From Tardiphaga sp051811025 (GTDB taxonomy: Bacteria; Pseudomonadota; Alphaproteobacteria; Rhizobiales; Xanthobacteraceae): a stretch of 64,000 nucleotides of DNA. Below are positions 38,995-49,456 of this stretch, piece after piece (position 1 is the stretch's first letter; each line of letters starts with the position of its first letter). The stretch spans positions 3,472,001-3,536,000 of the forward strand of contig NZ_JBPWQE010000001.1 of NCBI RefSeq assembly GCF_051811025.1, written 5' to 3'. The notes below the pieces were generated by a model, which had not been told where the DNA came from, ran no database searches, and worked only from the letters and a program-made list of their open reading frames with translations. Made by a program: the position numbers and the translations under genes.

Positions 38995-39960
38995 TCAGCG
39001 CCGGCACTGCGTCGGCGTCTCTCCGAAACGCCGTCGAAACCGCTGATTGAAGTATGAGATCTCGTTGAAGCCACTGGCCAGCGCGATCTCACTGATCTTC
39101 AGCCGATCGCCCTGCTCGCTCGTCAGCAAACGCATTGCATGTTGCAGACGGCACTCCAGAAGGCGTTCGGTGAAACTCGATCCGGTATCTTGCAGAAGGT
39201 CCTGGAGATAGCGCGGCGACAAATCCAACCGACGCGCGACCTGCCCCACTGAAAAATCCGGATCGGCGAAATGGCGGTCGATCTCAGCAATAATCTCCTG
39301 CGTCCGTGACGCGCGCAGACCGCGCATCGAAGCGAGTTGCGCGGCGTCACCGCGCGCGCCAAGCGCCAGCGCAGTCAGATCCAGGAGGGTCGTGCTGATA
39401 TGGCTGTCGAGCTCCGAATCATGCGGATCGCGCAGGAGATCGACAGAGATTTCGATGTAGCGCCGCAAATGGGCCACGACTGCGCGCCGTTCGTCGAGCG
39501 GCTGGATCAGGAGATCGTCGACATTGCCAATGAGGGGCAACAGGCGCTCCCTACTGACAGTCAGCGTCGTCGACGAGAAATTCGCATCCGACCGCAAATC
39601 GGCCGGACGTCCGTTTGTACCAATAAATGCGCGGTCAGACGACAAGGCCGTCTCGCGCCCCACCTGATCGACAACCAGCGTCCCCTCGCCTCGATGAAAC
39701 ATCAAACAGAAATCATCGTCCGGTCCGCGCGAGATTGCCGTTCTGGATCGTCGGATTCGACTGAACGTGCCGCCGAAGCGGGTGACCCGCACATTCGAAT
39801 AATCTGCCCAGTGCACAAACGCCGAGAACGGCCGATCTTCAGCACGTGTGATGTCCACGCAGCAGGTGAGCGCTTCCATGTTTTCGCACCACAGCGCGAA
39901 TTTCTGGTGATCCGGTAATTCCGGACCAAACCCATCTGAGACGAAACTGGCTTGATGCAT
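38995..39960 (-). CDS. AraC-family transcriptional regulator
   Basis: 321 residues from the ATG at 39960, where GGAAGCGAG lies upstream; a longer reading from 40017 is possible. The N-terminal 200 residues form a cupin-like AraC-binding domain, and the C-terminal 100 hold two helix-turn-helix motifs, including VGQVARRLDLSPRYLQDLLQ and ISEIALASGFNEISYFNQRFRRRFG. It has the layout of the group with an N-terminal Pfam AraC_binding_2-type domain. The ligand is unknown. It faces the Omp25-like gene across 349 bases, so that gene is one candidate target. Confidence 0.87.
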   Translation of the reverse strand: MHQASFVSDGFGPELPDHQKFALWCENMEALTCCVDITRAEDRPFSAFVHWADYSNVRVTRFGGTFSRIRRSRTAISRGPDDDFCLMFHRGEGTLVVDQVGRETALSSDRAFIGTNGRPADLRSDANFSSTTLTVSRERLLPLIGNVDDLLIQPLDERRAVVAHLRRYIEISVDLLRDPHDSELDSHISTTLLDLTALALGARGDAAQLASMRGLRASRTQEIIAEIDRHFADPDFSVGQVARRLDLSPRYLQDLLQDTGSSFTERLLECRLQHAMRLLTSEQGDRLKISEIALASGFNEISYFNQRFRRRFGETPTQCRR

Positions 39961-40309
39961 ACGTCCAACTCGCTTCCGACCATTAGTGTAGCAGCACCAG
40001 ACGATCTCATCACGCACGAATGCTCGTCAATGCAAAACGGAATCCTGCGACCGTATTGGTGTAGTGCGCATATGTGCTGTTGCGACAACGCCACATCGAC
40101 GCGAAGTTTAGTGGCAGTGCGCGAGAACTAAAATCTGCTACGCGCATGAACAAGACCTCTCCGCCAGCCCTGTCATTGTGCACGTGGAAGCCGCGAGTCC
40201 CGGCATCATTCGCAGATGCCTTGGCTCGACGACACTTCACATGCGATCGCCGATGACGGCGATGCATCGGAAATCACTTGCCGCGCGCAAGAAACTGAGG
40301 GGCCTGATC
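39961..40309. other. Divergent intergenic region, araC-type gene / omp25-like gene
   Basis: These 349 bases separate the two starts. No convincing -35/-10 pair, riboswitch or long repeat was seen. Plus-strand frames through it lack coding character and only extend the Omp gene upstream of its signal peptide. Confidence 0.4.
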
Positions 40310-41119
40310 ATGAAGAGAGTATTCGCTGGCGCAGCACTGCTTATCGGTGCAGCCGTTCCTGCCGTTGCGGCCGACATGCCCTATCCGGTGAAGGCGCCAG
40401 TCGCGCCCGTCCAGGTGTTCTCCTGGACAGGCTTCTACGTCGGCGCCAATGTCGGTTTCGGCGGCGACAAGTTCGACTATCCATTTCAGGCTACACAGCG
40501 GCAGTTGCAGGCCGAAACTGATCCTCTGGTTGCCAGCACCGCGGGTAAATTCAGCCTAACCTCAAGCGGTTTCTTCGGCGGCGGACAGGCTGGTTACAAC
40601 TATCAATACAACGGCGGCTTCGTCGTCGGCATCGAGACCGACTTCCAGTGGTCCGGTATCAAGGGCCGCTTCGAGGGTAATCAGACGCTGAACAATAACG
40701 GCGTGACCACGTCCGCGGCATTCGGCACCGGCTCCGAAGTCGAATGGTTCGGCACGATTCGCGGACGGCTCGGCTATGCATGGGACCGCGTGTTCCTGTA
40801 CGGCACCGGCGGCGGCGCCTATGGCCGGGTCAACACCAACGGGAACTTTACTCTGACCGGCCCGAATGGTGTGCTCGGCCAGGTTGCGGCGGTGTCAGCC
40901 GGCCAGACACAGTGGGGCTGGACCGCGGGTGCCGGCCTTGAATATGCCTTCGCGCCCCAATGGTCATTCAAGACCGAATATCTCTATGTGGATCTCGGCC
41001 GGAGCACGCTGTTCTCCACCGCCGTCAACGACGTCGCCAATGGCTTCTCCTCCAACTCCAGCATCTCGGTCGATACCAGGTTCCACACCATGAAAGCGGG
41101 CGTGAATTACCGGTTCTGA
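40310..41119 (+). CDS. Outer membrane beta-barrel protein, Omp25/31 (Omp31-like porin) family
   Basis: 269 residues. The ATG at 40310 is chosen because GAGGGG precedes it and a signal peptide follows (MKRVFAGAALLIGAAVPAVA-AD). The mature start MPYPVKAP...FSWTGFYVGANVG is the hallmark of Rhizobiales Omp25/31 proteins. Alternating aromatic strands follow (GQAGYNYQYNGGFVVGIETDFQW, cut here into FFGGGQAGYNYQ and VGIETDFQW), and the last strand ends in Phe (HTMKAGVNYRF), as barrel proteins do. It is an abundant structural surface protein. No operon partner. Confidence 0.92.
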   Translation: MKRVFAGAALLIGAAVPAVAADMPYPVKAPVAPVQVFSWTGFYVGANVGFGGDKFDYPFQATQRQLQAETDPLVASTAGKFSLTSSGFFGGGQAGYNYQYNGGFVVGIETDFQWSGIKGRFEGNQTLNNNGVTTSAAFGTGSEVEWFGTIRGRLGYAWDRVFLYGTGGGAYGRVNTNGNFTLTGPNGVLGQVAAVSAGQTQWGWTAGAGLEYAFAPQWSFKTEYLYVDLGRSTLFSTAVNDVANGFSSNSSISVDTRFHTMKAGVNYRF

Positions 41120-41365
41120 TCGGGTTACATCCTGCCAACCGGAAGCATGGCGCGTACCTGTCGCGTGCCGTGCTTTCGAGAGATTCTAGGGCAAAATCGG
41201 CCCGAATCCGGCGACGGACACCGCCGGGCCAATGGGTTAACAAAGTCTTGGCAAGCCCGATTTTGGCTTGAAAAACCGCGATTTAACGGGCAATCAGGCG
41301 GCTGTTTCGCAAGCTGACCCTGACGCCTCGGCAAATCCCTGCCCGGCGCCGTCGCTGGACCGCGG

Positions 41366-43168
<1,803 letters not shown>

Positions 43169-43246
43169 GACTTGCTTCTGTTTTCTGCCGCGCAAGCGCG
43201 GCATTCGTTTTGATCCCAGCCTTCACAACCAGCCCGAGAGCCGTCC

Positions 43247-43945
43247 ATGACCGCATCGTTCGTTATCGCACCTCCGCCGCAGGCCGCCATCGCCGTTCAG
43301 GGCGAGACTTCGAAATTCCCGGTGCGCCGTGTCTGGTGCGTAGGCCGCAACTATCTCGAGCACATCCGCGAACTCGGCAATGACGAGCGTAACCCTCCCT
43401 TCTTCTTCGCCAAGCACGCCGACATGATCGTGCCGGATGGCAGCGAGATCCCCTACCCGACCCTGACCAAGGACATGCAGCACGAGGTCGAACTCGTTGT
43501 CGCGCTGAAGAGCGGCGGCCTCAACATCTCGCCGGAAAAGGCACTCGATCACGTCTGGGGCTACGGCGTCAGCGTCGATCTCACCCGCCGCGACCTCCAG
43601 ACCGTCTCGCGCAAGAAGGAGCAGCCCTGGGAAATCGGAAAGTCGTTCGACATGTCAGCGCCCACCGGCGCGCTGGTGCCCGCTTCGAAGGTCGGCCATC
43701 CCTCCAAGGGTAAGATCTGGCTCTCGGTGAACGGTACCGAACGCCAGAAGGGTGACCTGTCCGAGATGATCTGGAATATCGCCGAGATCATCGCGAAGCT
43801 CTCGCTGCAGGTCGAACTCGGCGCCGGCGACGTCATCCTGACCGGTACCCCGGCCGGCGTTGCGGCGCTGCAGCCTGGCGACAAGGTCGAATGCGGCGTC
43901 GATGGCATCGGCACCTTGAAGTTCGAAATCACCGCGCCCAAGTAA
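43247..43945 (+). CDS. Fumarylacetoacetate hydrolase family protein (fumarylpyruvate hydrolase-like)
   Basis: 232 residues, the compact single-domain FAH form. Metal ligands are in HEVELVVAL and YGVSVDLTRRDLQ; the motifs CVGRNYLEHIRE, FFFAKHADM and LTGTPAGVAAL are family signatures. This form includes fumarylpyruvate hydrolases of gentisate catabolism and acylpyruvases. No gentisate genes are nearby, so the substrate is open. A strong terminator follows. Confidence 0.88.
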   Translation: MTASFVIAPPPQAAIAVQGETSKFPVRRVWCVGRNYLEHIRELGNDERNPPFFFAKHADMIVPDGSEIPYPTLTKDMQHEVELVVALKSGGLNISPEKALDHVWGYGVSVDLTRRDLQTVSRKKEQPWEIGKSFDMSAPTGALVPASKVGHPSKGKIWLSVNGTERQKGDLSEMIWNIAEIIAKLSLQVELGAGDVILTGTPAGVAALQPGDKVECGVDGIGTLKFEITAPK

Positions 43946-43966
43946 GGGCCGCACGCCTTTACTGCG

Positions 43967-43995
43967 AAAGGCCGCGCATGATGCGCGGCCTTTTT
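43967..43995 (+). terminator. Rho-independent terminator after the FAH-family gene
   Basis: AAAGGCCGCGC pairs with GCGCGGCCTTT around ATGAT and is followed by more T residues. It ends the unit 22 bases past the stop and just before the next gene's ribosome binding site. Confidence 0.85.
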
Positions 43996-44023
43996 CGTTT
44001 CGGCTCCATCAGGGAAGCGATCC

Positions 44024-45049
44024 ATGCCGCTCGAACTAGGTCTCGACACGTTCGGTGACGTCACACGTGGCACAGACGGCGAAATGCTGTCACATGCACT
44101 AGTCATCCGGAATGTCATCGACGAGGCCGTCCTCGCCGATCAGCTCGACGTCGACTTCTTTGGCGTCGGTGAGCATCACCGCGCAGACTTTGCCGTATCG
44201 GCGCCCGAAGTCGTGCTCGCGGCCATCGCGACGCGCACCAAGCGCATTCGCCTCGGTTCCGCTGTGACCGTGCTGAGCTCCGACGATCCGATCCGCGTCT
44301 TCCAGCGCTTTGCCACAGTAGACGCGGTCTCCAATGGCCGCGCCGAGGTCATTCTCGGCCGCGGCTCGTTCACCGAATCCTTCCCGCTGTTCGGCTTCAA
44401 GCTCGACCAGTATGAGACGCTGTTCGAGGACAAGCTCGATCTGTTCGCCGCGCTCGCGTCCGAGCCGGAAGTAACCTGGAGCGGCACGACCCGCCCGCCA
44501 CTCACCAATCAGCGCGTCTATCCACCGATCGATGCCGGCAGGCTGATGACCTGGATTGGCGTCGGTGGCAGTCCCGAGTCGGTTGTTCGCGCGGTGCGCT
44601 ATGACATGCCCTTGATGCTGGCGATCATCGGCGGCGAGCCCGAGCGATTCAAACCCTATGTCGATCTCTATCATCGCGCCTATGCGCAGATTGATCGGCC
44701 GGTGAAGCCGATAGGCGTGCATTCACCTGGCTATGTCGCTGCCAGCGACGAGCAGGCCCGCGAGGAACTGTGGTCCGACTACAAGCAGATGCGCGATCGC
44801 ATCGGCAAGGAGCGCGGCTGGCCGCCGATGCAGCGCCGCGAATTTGATCAGGAAGCCGAACACGGCTCGCTCTATGTGGGATCGCCCGAAACAGTCGCAA
44901 AGAAGATTGCGAAGACAGCAGAGACGCTCGGAATTTCGCGCTTCGATCTGAAATACAGCGCGGGACCATTGCCACACGAGAAGCTAATGACGTGTATCGA
45001 GCTATACGGAACAAAGGTCATTCCGATGGTCCGAGAGATGCTCAAATAA
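44024..45049 (+). CDS. Luciferase-like (LLM class) flavin-dependent monooxygenase
   Basis: 341 residues with AGGGAAG ahead of the ATG. TIM-barrel LLM motifs: GLDTFGDV near the start, FFGVGEHHRADFAVSAPEV, IRLGSAVTVLSSDDPIRVFQRFATVD and AEVILGRGSFTESFPLFG. These belong to the FMN-using group often annotated as alkanal monooxygenase-like. The substrate cannot be assigned. It is monocistronic, bounded by terminators on both sides. Confidence 0.88.
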   Translation: MPLELGLDTFGDVTRGTDGEMLSHALVIRNVIDEAVLADQLDVDFFGVGEHHRADFAVSAPEVVLAAIATRTKRIRLGSAVTVLSSDDPIRVFQRFATVDAVSNGRAEVILGRGSFTESFPLFGFKLDQYETLFEDKLDLFAALASEPEVTWSGTTRPPLTNQRVYPPIDAGRLMTWIGVGGSPESVVRAVRYDMPLMLAIIGGEPERFKPYVDLYHRAYAQIDRPVKPIGVHSPGYVAASDEQAREELWSDYKQMRDRIGKERGWPPMQRREFDQEAEHGSLYVGSPETVAKKIAKTAETLGISRFDLKYSAGPLPHEKLMTCIELYGTKVIPMVREMLK

Positions 45050-45051
45050 CA

Positions 45052-45079
45052 AAAAGCCCCGGATCACTCCGGGGCTTTT
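45052..45079. terminator. Bidirectional terminator between the LLM monooxygenase gene and ahcY
   Basis: AAAAGCCCCGGA pairs with TCCGGGGCTTTT around TCAC. The A-run on one side and T-run on the other let it serve both convergent genes. Confidence 0.88.
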
Positions 45080-45103
45080 CTTCTTCAATTCGTCAAAACA
45101 AAC

Positions 45104-46525
45104 TCAGTAGCGGTAGTGGTCCGCCTTGAACGGGCCTTCGGTCTTCACACCGATATAAGCAGCCTGTTCCTTGCTGAGCGTGCTCAGCTTGACGCCGATC
45201 TTGGCGAGATGCAGACGGGCTACCTTCTCGTCGAGCGACTTCGGAAGGACGTAGACTTCCTTCTTGTATTTGCCGTCCTTGTTGTTGGCATAGAGTTCGA
45301 TCTGCGCCAGCGTCTGGTTGGTGAACGAGGCCGACATTACGAAGGACGGATGTCCGGTCGCGTTGCCGAGGTTCACCAGGCGGCCTTCGGACAGCAAGAT
45401 CATGCGCTTGCCGTCCGGGAAGGTGATTTCGTCGACCTGCGGCTTGATGTTGTCCCACTTCAGGTTCTTCAACGTGGCGATCTGGATCTCGTTGTCGAAG
45501 TGACCGATGTTGCAGACAATGGCACGATCCTTCATCGCGCGCATGTGCTCGATGGTGATGATGTCCTTGTTGCCGGTCGCGGTGACGAAGATGTCGGCGC
45601 GCGGTGCGGCGTCTTCCATGGTCACGACTTCATAGCCTTCCATCGCCGCCTGCAATGCGCAGATCGGATCGATTTCGGACACCAGCACGCGGCAACCGGC
45701 TTGGCGCAGCGAAGCGGCCGAGCCCTTGCCGACGTCGCCGAAGCCGGCAACCATGGCGACCTTGCCGGACATCATGACGTCGGTGCCGCGGCGGATGCCG
45801 TCAACCAGCGATTCACGGCAGCCATAGAGGTTGTCGAACTTCGACTTGGTCACGGAGTCATTGACGTTGATCGCGGGCCACAACAGCGTGCCAGCCTTCT
45901 GCATGTCGTACAGACGATGCACACCCGTGGTGGTCTCTTCCGAGACGCCCTTGATGCTGTCGGCGATCGCCTTGAAGTAGCCCTTCGGCTTCTCCTTGAG
46001 CTGCTTCTTAAGCAGCGCGAAGAACACTTCCTCTTCTTCCGAACCCGGCTTGTCCAGGAACGCCGTGTCGCCGTTCTCGGCCTTGAGGCCGAGATGGACA
46101 TACATGGTGGCGTCGCCGCCGTCGTCGAGGATCATGTTGGGATGACCGCCGCCATGCCAGTCGAACAGCTTGGCGGTGTAGTCCCAATATTCAGTGAGGC
46201 TTTCGCCCTTGATGGCGAACACCGGAATGCCGGCGGCTGCGATCGCGGCAGCGGCGTGATCCTGGGTCGAATAGATGTTGCAGGAGACCCAGCGGATGTC
46301 AGCGCCGAGCGCCTTCAGCGTCTCGATCAGCACCCCGGTCTGAATGGTCATGTGCAGTGAGCCGGCAATACGCGCGCCCTTCAGAACCTGCTTCGGGCCG
46401 AATTCCTCGCGGGTGGCCATCAGGCCGGGCATCTCGGTCTCTGCGATCGAGAGCTCCTTGCGGCCGAATGGCGCGAGATTGATATCCTTGACGATGTAGT
46501 CCGTGAAACCGTTGGGGGCGGTCAT
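45104..46525 (-). CDS. ahcY: Adenosylhomocysteinase (SAH hydrolase)
   Basis: 473 residues, the usual length of the bacterial enzyme with its extra loop. Signatures: ISTQ-type region with YSTQDHAAAAIA, the NAD-binding GFGDVGKGSAASLR and the C-terminal DHYRY. AAGGA lies 7 bases before the ATG. It splits S-adenosylhomocysteine to adenosine and homocysteine and clears the product inhibitor of methyltransferases. It follows metK on the same strand after 142 bases that hold two strong hairpins. Confidence 0.97.
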   Translation of the reverse strand: MTAPNGFTDYIVKDINLAPFGRKELSIAETEMPGLMATREEFGPKQVLKGARIAGSLHMTIQTGVLIETLKALGADIRWVSCNIYSTQDHAAAAIAAAGIPVFAIKGESLTEYWDYTAKLFDWHGGGHPNMILDDGGDATMYVHLGLKAENGDTAFLDKPGSEEEEVFFALLKKQLKEKPKGYFKAIADSIKGVSEETTTGVHRLYDMQKAGTLLWPAINVNDSVTKSKFDNLYGCRESLVDGIRRGTDVMMSGKVAMVAGFGDVGKGSAASLRQAGCRVLVSEIDPICALQAAMEGYEVVTMEDAAPRADIFVTATGNKDIITIEHMRAMKDRAIVCNIGHFDNEIQIATLKNLKWDNIKPQVDEITFPDGKRMILLSEGRLVNLGNATGHPSFVMSASFTNQTLAQIELYANNKDGKYKKEVYVLPKSLDEKVARLHLAKIGVKLSTLSKEQAAYIGVKTEGPFKADHYRY

Positions 46526-46548
46526 GTTTTAATCCTTGATGAGAGAGC

Positions 46549-46589
46549 GATTCCGCAGCGCTCGCGCCTTCGCGAGCGAACACGGAATC
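46549..46589. repeat. Long hairpin in the ahcY leader
   Basis: GATTCCG/CGGAATC close the outer stem, and CGCTCGCG/CGCGAGCG form a perfect inner 8-base stem with a CCTT loop. It lies 24-64 bases upstream of the ahcY start, so it would be in the transcript leader. It could be a REP-like element or a control structure. Confidence 0.6.
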
Positions 46590-46612
46590 TCGATGTGATA
46601 GTCACTTCTGGG

Positions 46613-46653
46613 TTCCGGGTTCGTGTGCGCGAAGATGCGCACACGCCCCGGAA
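46613..46653. repeat. REP-like palindrome in the metK-ahcY gap
   Basis: TTCCGGG/CCCGGAA form the outer arms, and CGTGTGCGC/GCGCACACG the perfect 9-base inner stem with GAAGAT between. The look (GGTTC...GCGC...CCCCGGAACGACG) is that of the short palindromes scattered between genes in Bradyrhizobium relatives. It starts 15 bases after the metK stop and could also act as a terminator. Confidence 0.6.
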
Positions 46654-46667
46654 CGACGAATTTGTGG

Positions 46668-47861
46668 TTAGACGTTGCGCTTCAGCGCATCGACGAGGTC
46701 GGTCTTCTCCCAGGAGAAGCCGCCGTCGGCGTCCGGCGTGCGACCGAAATGACCGTAGGCGGACGTACGGGCGTAGATCGGCTTGTTAAGATCGAGATGC
46801 TTGCGGATGCCGCGCGGCGTCAGATCCATCGCGGCAGCGACGGCCTTCTCGATGGCATCGTCAGCGACCTTGCCGGTGCCGTGGGTGTCGACATAGATCG
46901 ACAGCGGGCGCGCTACGCCAATGGCATAAGCGAGCTGCAGCGTCGCCTTGTCGGCCAAACCAGCAGCAACGATGTTCTTGGCGACGTAGCGCGCAGCGTA
47001 AGCGGCCGAACGGTCCACCTTGGTGGAGTCCTTGCCCGAGAACGCACCGCCACCATGCGGGGCCGCGCCGCCGTAGGTGTCGACGATGATCTTGCGGCCG
47101 GTCAGGCCTGCGTCGCCGTCGGGTCCGCCGATGAAGAACTTGCCGGTTGGGTTGATGTGCCAGATCGTCTTGTCGCTGATCCAGCCATCCGGCAGCGCCT
47201 TGCGGACGTAGGGCTCGACGCGTTCGCGCACCTGGTTCGAGGTCATGTCCTCAACGAGATGCTGATGCGAGACGACGATTTCGCGCACGCCGACCGGCTT
47301 GCCGTTTTCGTATTGCACGGTGACCTGGCTCTTGGAGTCGGGGCCGAGCACCTTTTCGGTACCGGCATGACGGGCTTCCGAGATCAGGCGCAGGATCTTG
47401 TGCGCGTAGAAGATCGGCGCCGGCATCAGCTCGGGCGTTTCGTTGGTGGCATAACCGAACATGATGCCCTGGTCGCCAGCGCCTTCTTCGGCATTGGTCG
47501 GCTGCTTGGCATCGACGCCCTGTGCGATATCTGCCGACTGCGGATGCAGCAGAATCTCGACGTCGGCAGTCTTCCAGTGGAAACCGTCCTGCTCGTAGCC
47601 GATGTCCTTGATGGCGGCGCGAACGACGGCTTCGATGTGGTCGTTAGTGACGGTGGATGGACCGCGGGTCTCGCCGGCGATCACAACCTTGTTGGTGGTG
47701 GCAAGGGTTTCGCAGGCAGCGCGAATATCCCAAGGATCAATGCCCGCCTTCGGGCCTTCGCGGAAGAACAGATCAACGATCTCGTCGGAGATACGGTCGC
47801 AGACCTTGTCGGGATGGCCTTCGGAAACCGATTCACTGGTGAAGAGATAAGACGCGCGCAT
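46668..47861 (-). CDS. metK: S-adenosylmethionine synthetase
   Basis: 397 residues from the ATG at 47861, with AGAGGA 9 bases upstream; a TTG one codon before it is less likely. Signatures: FTSESVSEGHPDKVCD at the start, GDQGIMFGYA (read as AGDQGIMFGYATNE) and GGGAFSGKDSTKVDRS. It makes SAM from methionine and ATP. The gene starts 60 bases after the HTH-methyltransferase gene, and ahcY follows on the same strand, so the three may be one transcription unit. Confidence 0.97.
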   Translation of the reverse strand: MRASYLFTSESVSEGHPDKVCDRISDEIVDLFFREGPKAGIDPWDIRAACETLATTNKVVIAGETRGPSTVTNDHIEAVVRAAIKDIGYEQDGFHWKTADVEILLHPQSADIAQGVDAKQPTNAEEGAGDQGIMFGYATNETPELMPAPIFYAHKILRLISEARHAGTEKVLGPDSKSQVTVQYENGKPVGVREIVVSHQHLVEDMTSNQVRERVEPYVRKALPDGWISDKTIWHINPTGKFFIGGPDGDAGLTGRKIIVDTYGGAAPHGGGAFSGKDSTKVDRSAAYAARYVAKNIVAAGLADKATLQLAYAIGVARPLSIYVDTHGTGKVADDAIEKAVAAAMDLTPRGIRKHLDLNKPIYARTSAYGHFGRTPDADGGFSWEKTDLVDALKRNV

Positions 47862-47921
47862 CAACTGGTCCTCTAGGTTGCGCCGGAGCCCGGCAGCCTT
47901 CGTCAGATTGTTCCGGAAATG

Positions 47922-49277
47922 TCAGTCGCGACGCCGCGAGATGACGTAGGATTCGTCGTAGAACCAGAGACCGTTGTGCTTGCGCAGAACCTCTCGGGTG
48001 GCATCCAGGTAACGGCCGCTCTCCGTCACTTCCGTCAAACGGTCATCCTCGATTTGGGCCACGTAAACCGCCGCGTTCCACGCTGCAAAAGCCGTCGAAG
48101 TTCCGATCGATCCGGTCACCTCGTTCGGCAACGCCTCCATGGCGTAGCGAAAGATCGACCGCTGGTCGGAATAGGCATTGAAGTTCAGATCGCGGCCGGC
48201 TGAGCCCAGCTCATATTTCACCGCCCGCAATAGCTCATGCCGGCTCACGGCGAAAGGATTTTCTTTGGGCCAGACGGCTTGAACGATCTCCATACCGGGG
48301 TCCTGCCCATGCGAGTGGATACCGATCAGTCGCCCACCTGCCCGCAGCGCCCGGGCCAGCGGCGCCATGATCCGTTTGGCCCGAAATTGCACCGAAGACT
48401 TCGCCCGATAGGGCTGGGAGGCGATAATCAGGTCAAAATTGGCCTCCGTGCGCCCTGCGCGGGGGATAATAGAATCCAGCAGGAACCGGTGATCCTCGCG
48501 ATAAACCACCAGCGCCACGGGCCGTTCATAGGTCGGCATGCCTGATCGGGGGTTGATGCTGGCCCGCCAGTTGTCCTCAAGAAAAGCTCCAAGTCCGGCG
48601 ATCTGGTCGGCGAATTCGCCGGACGAAGCCCCCCGCAGCGGAACTTCGTGCCAGATCATGGCGGCTGCGGCGGCGGGCGATGCCGGGGTCAGTGTGGGCG
48701 CCTCGGCATAGTGCATGTTGGTCAGCACGAAGACCGTGGCTGGATGTTCGAACAGCCGATCCGGCACCTTATCCAGGGTCAGCCGGACGTCCTCGAGACT
48801 GAGCTCCTTGCCGGCGATATAGAATGGCATATGCGGGAACCGGCCGTGCATCGAGCGCATCACCCGCGCCAGCACCGTACCGTCACCGACGCCCGCATCG
48901 AACACCCGCAGCGCTGGCGGGCGCGGATGGATGCTGGCCAATTCGAGCCCGACGCGATCGGCAATCACCCGCTTTTCCGAGCAGGTATGGACGAACAGCA
49001 GGTATTTCTGCCGGTTCTCGAAGAAGCGGAAATTGCTGCGCGGATCGCGCCGTTCGATTGGCGGCTCCAGCCCGCGTGGCGGCGGCACGCCCTCCGGCAT
49101 CGATTGGGCAATGAAGGCCTGAATTCGCTCCAGCGTGTCGATGGTGATGCGCTTTCCCTCACGCAGGCGATTCACCAGCTTGCCGTCGTTGACGGCCCGG
49201 CGACCGAAGGTCGACTCCGCCATCTCCGCCTGTCGGCAGAAATCCGAGATGATTCCGAGGATCTGATCGTTCTTCAT
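47922..49277 (-). CDS. HTH-like domain fused to a class I SAM-dependent methyltransferase-like protein
   Basis: 451 residues. Residues 1-57 look like a small helix-turn-helix domain (QAEMAESTFGRRAVNDGK, then KLVNRLREGKRI). After a Pro-rich linker comes a Rossmann-type domain with the SAM motif I DAGVGDG at 127-133, then about 300 further residues with RVMAPLARALRAGGRLIGIHSHG-like post-I region (IMAPLARALRAGGRLIGIHS) typical of methyltransferases. I do not recognise a characterised family. It lies directly upstream of metK and ahcY on the same strand (60 bases). A DNA-binding protein with a SAM pocket next to SAM-cycle genes could sense SAM, or could simply be a methyltransferase that uses their product. 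The start lacks a clear ribosome site. Confidence 0.7.
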   Translation of the reverse strand: MKNDQILGIISDFCRQAEMAESTFGRRAVNDGKLVNRLREGKRITIDTLERIQAFIAQSMPEGVPPPRGLEPPIERRDPRSNFRFFENRQKYLLFVHTCSEKRVIADRVGLELASIHPRPPALRVFDAGVGDGTVLARVMRSMHGRFPHMPFYIAGKELSLEDVRLTLDKVPDRLFEHPATVFVLTNMHYAEAPTLTPASPAAAAAMIWHEVPLRGASSGEFADQIAGLGAFLEDNWRASINPRSGMPTYERPVALVVYREDHRFLLDSIIPRAGRTEANFDLIIASQPYRAKSSVQFRAKRIMAPLARALRAGGRLIGIHSHGQDPGMEIVQAVWPKENPFAVSRHELLRAVKYELGSAGRDLNFNAYSDQRSIFRYAMEALPNEVTGSIGTSTAFAAWNAAVYVAQIEDDRLTEVTESGRYLDATREVLRKHNGLWFYDESYVISRRRD

Positions 49278-49456
49278 GTGCGGGGATGTGACCGGAAGTG
49301 GGCAGAATTATGCTTGGCCCACTCTTTAGCACGATCTGCCCACAGATGATATACGTGATCCGGCATCGCCGCCGCGGTGTGCAAGTCACGGTGTTCTGCT
49401 AAAACACAGCCGCGAAGCGCTCTTCAGAATGATCTTCAAGACAAAGGCAATCTCCC

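Noticed and set aside
46526..46667. SAH riboswitch ahead of ahcY (the leader contains GAGCGCTGCGGAA)
   Set aside because: The string resembles part of the SAH riboswitch core, but the pairing partner and the pseudoknot segment (CAGGCTCGG-like) are absent and the stretch is explained by a simple hairpin.
45116..47876. Plus-strand frames of 414 and 417 codons
   Set aside because: They lie exactly opposite ahcY and metK, which are unmistakable.
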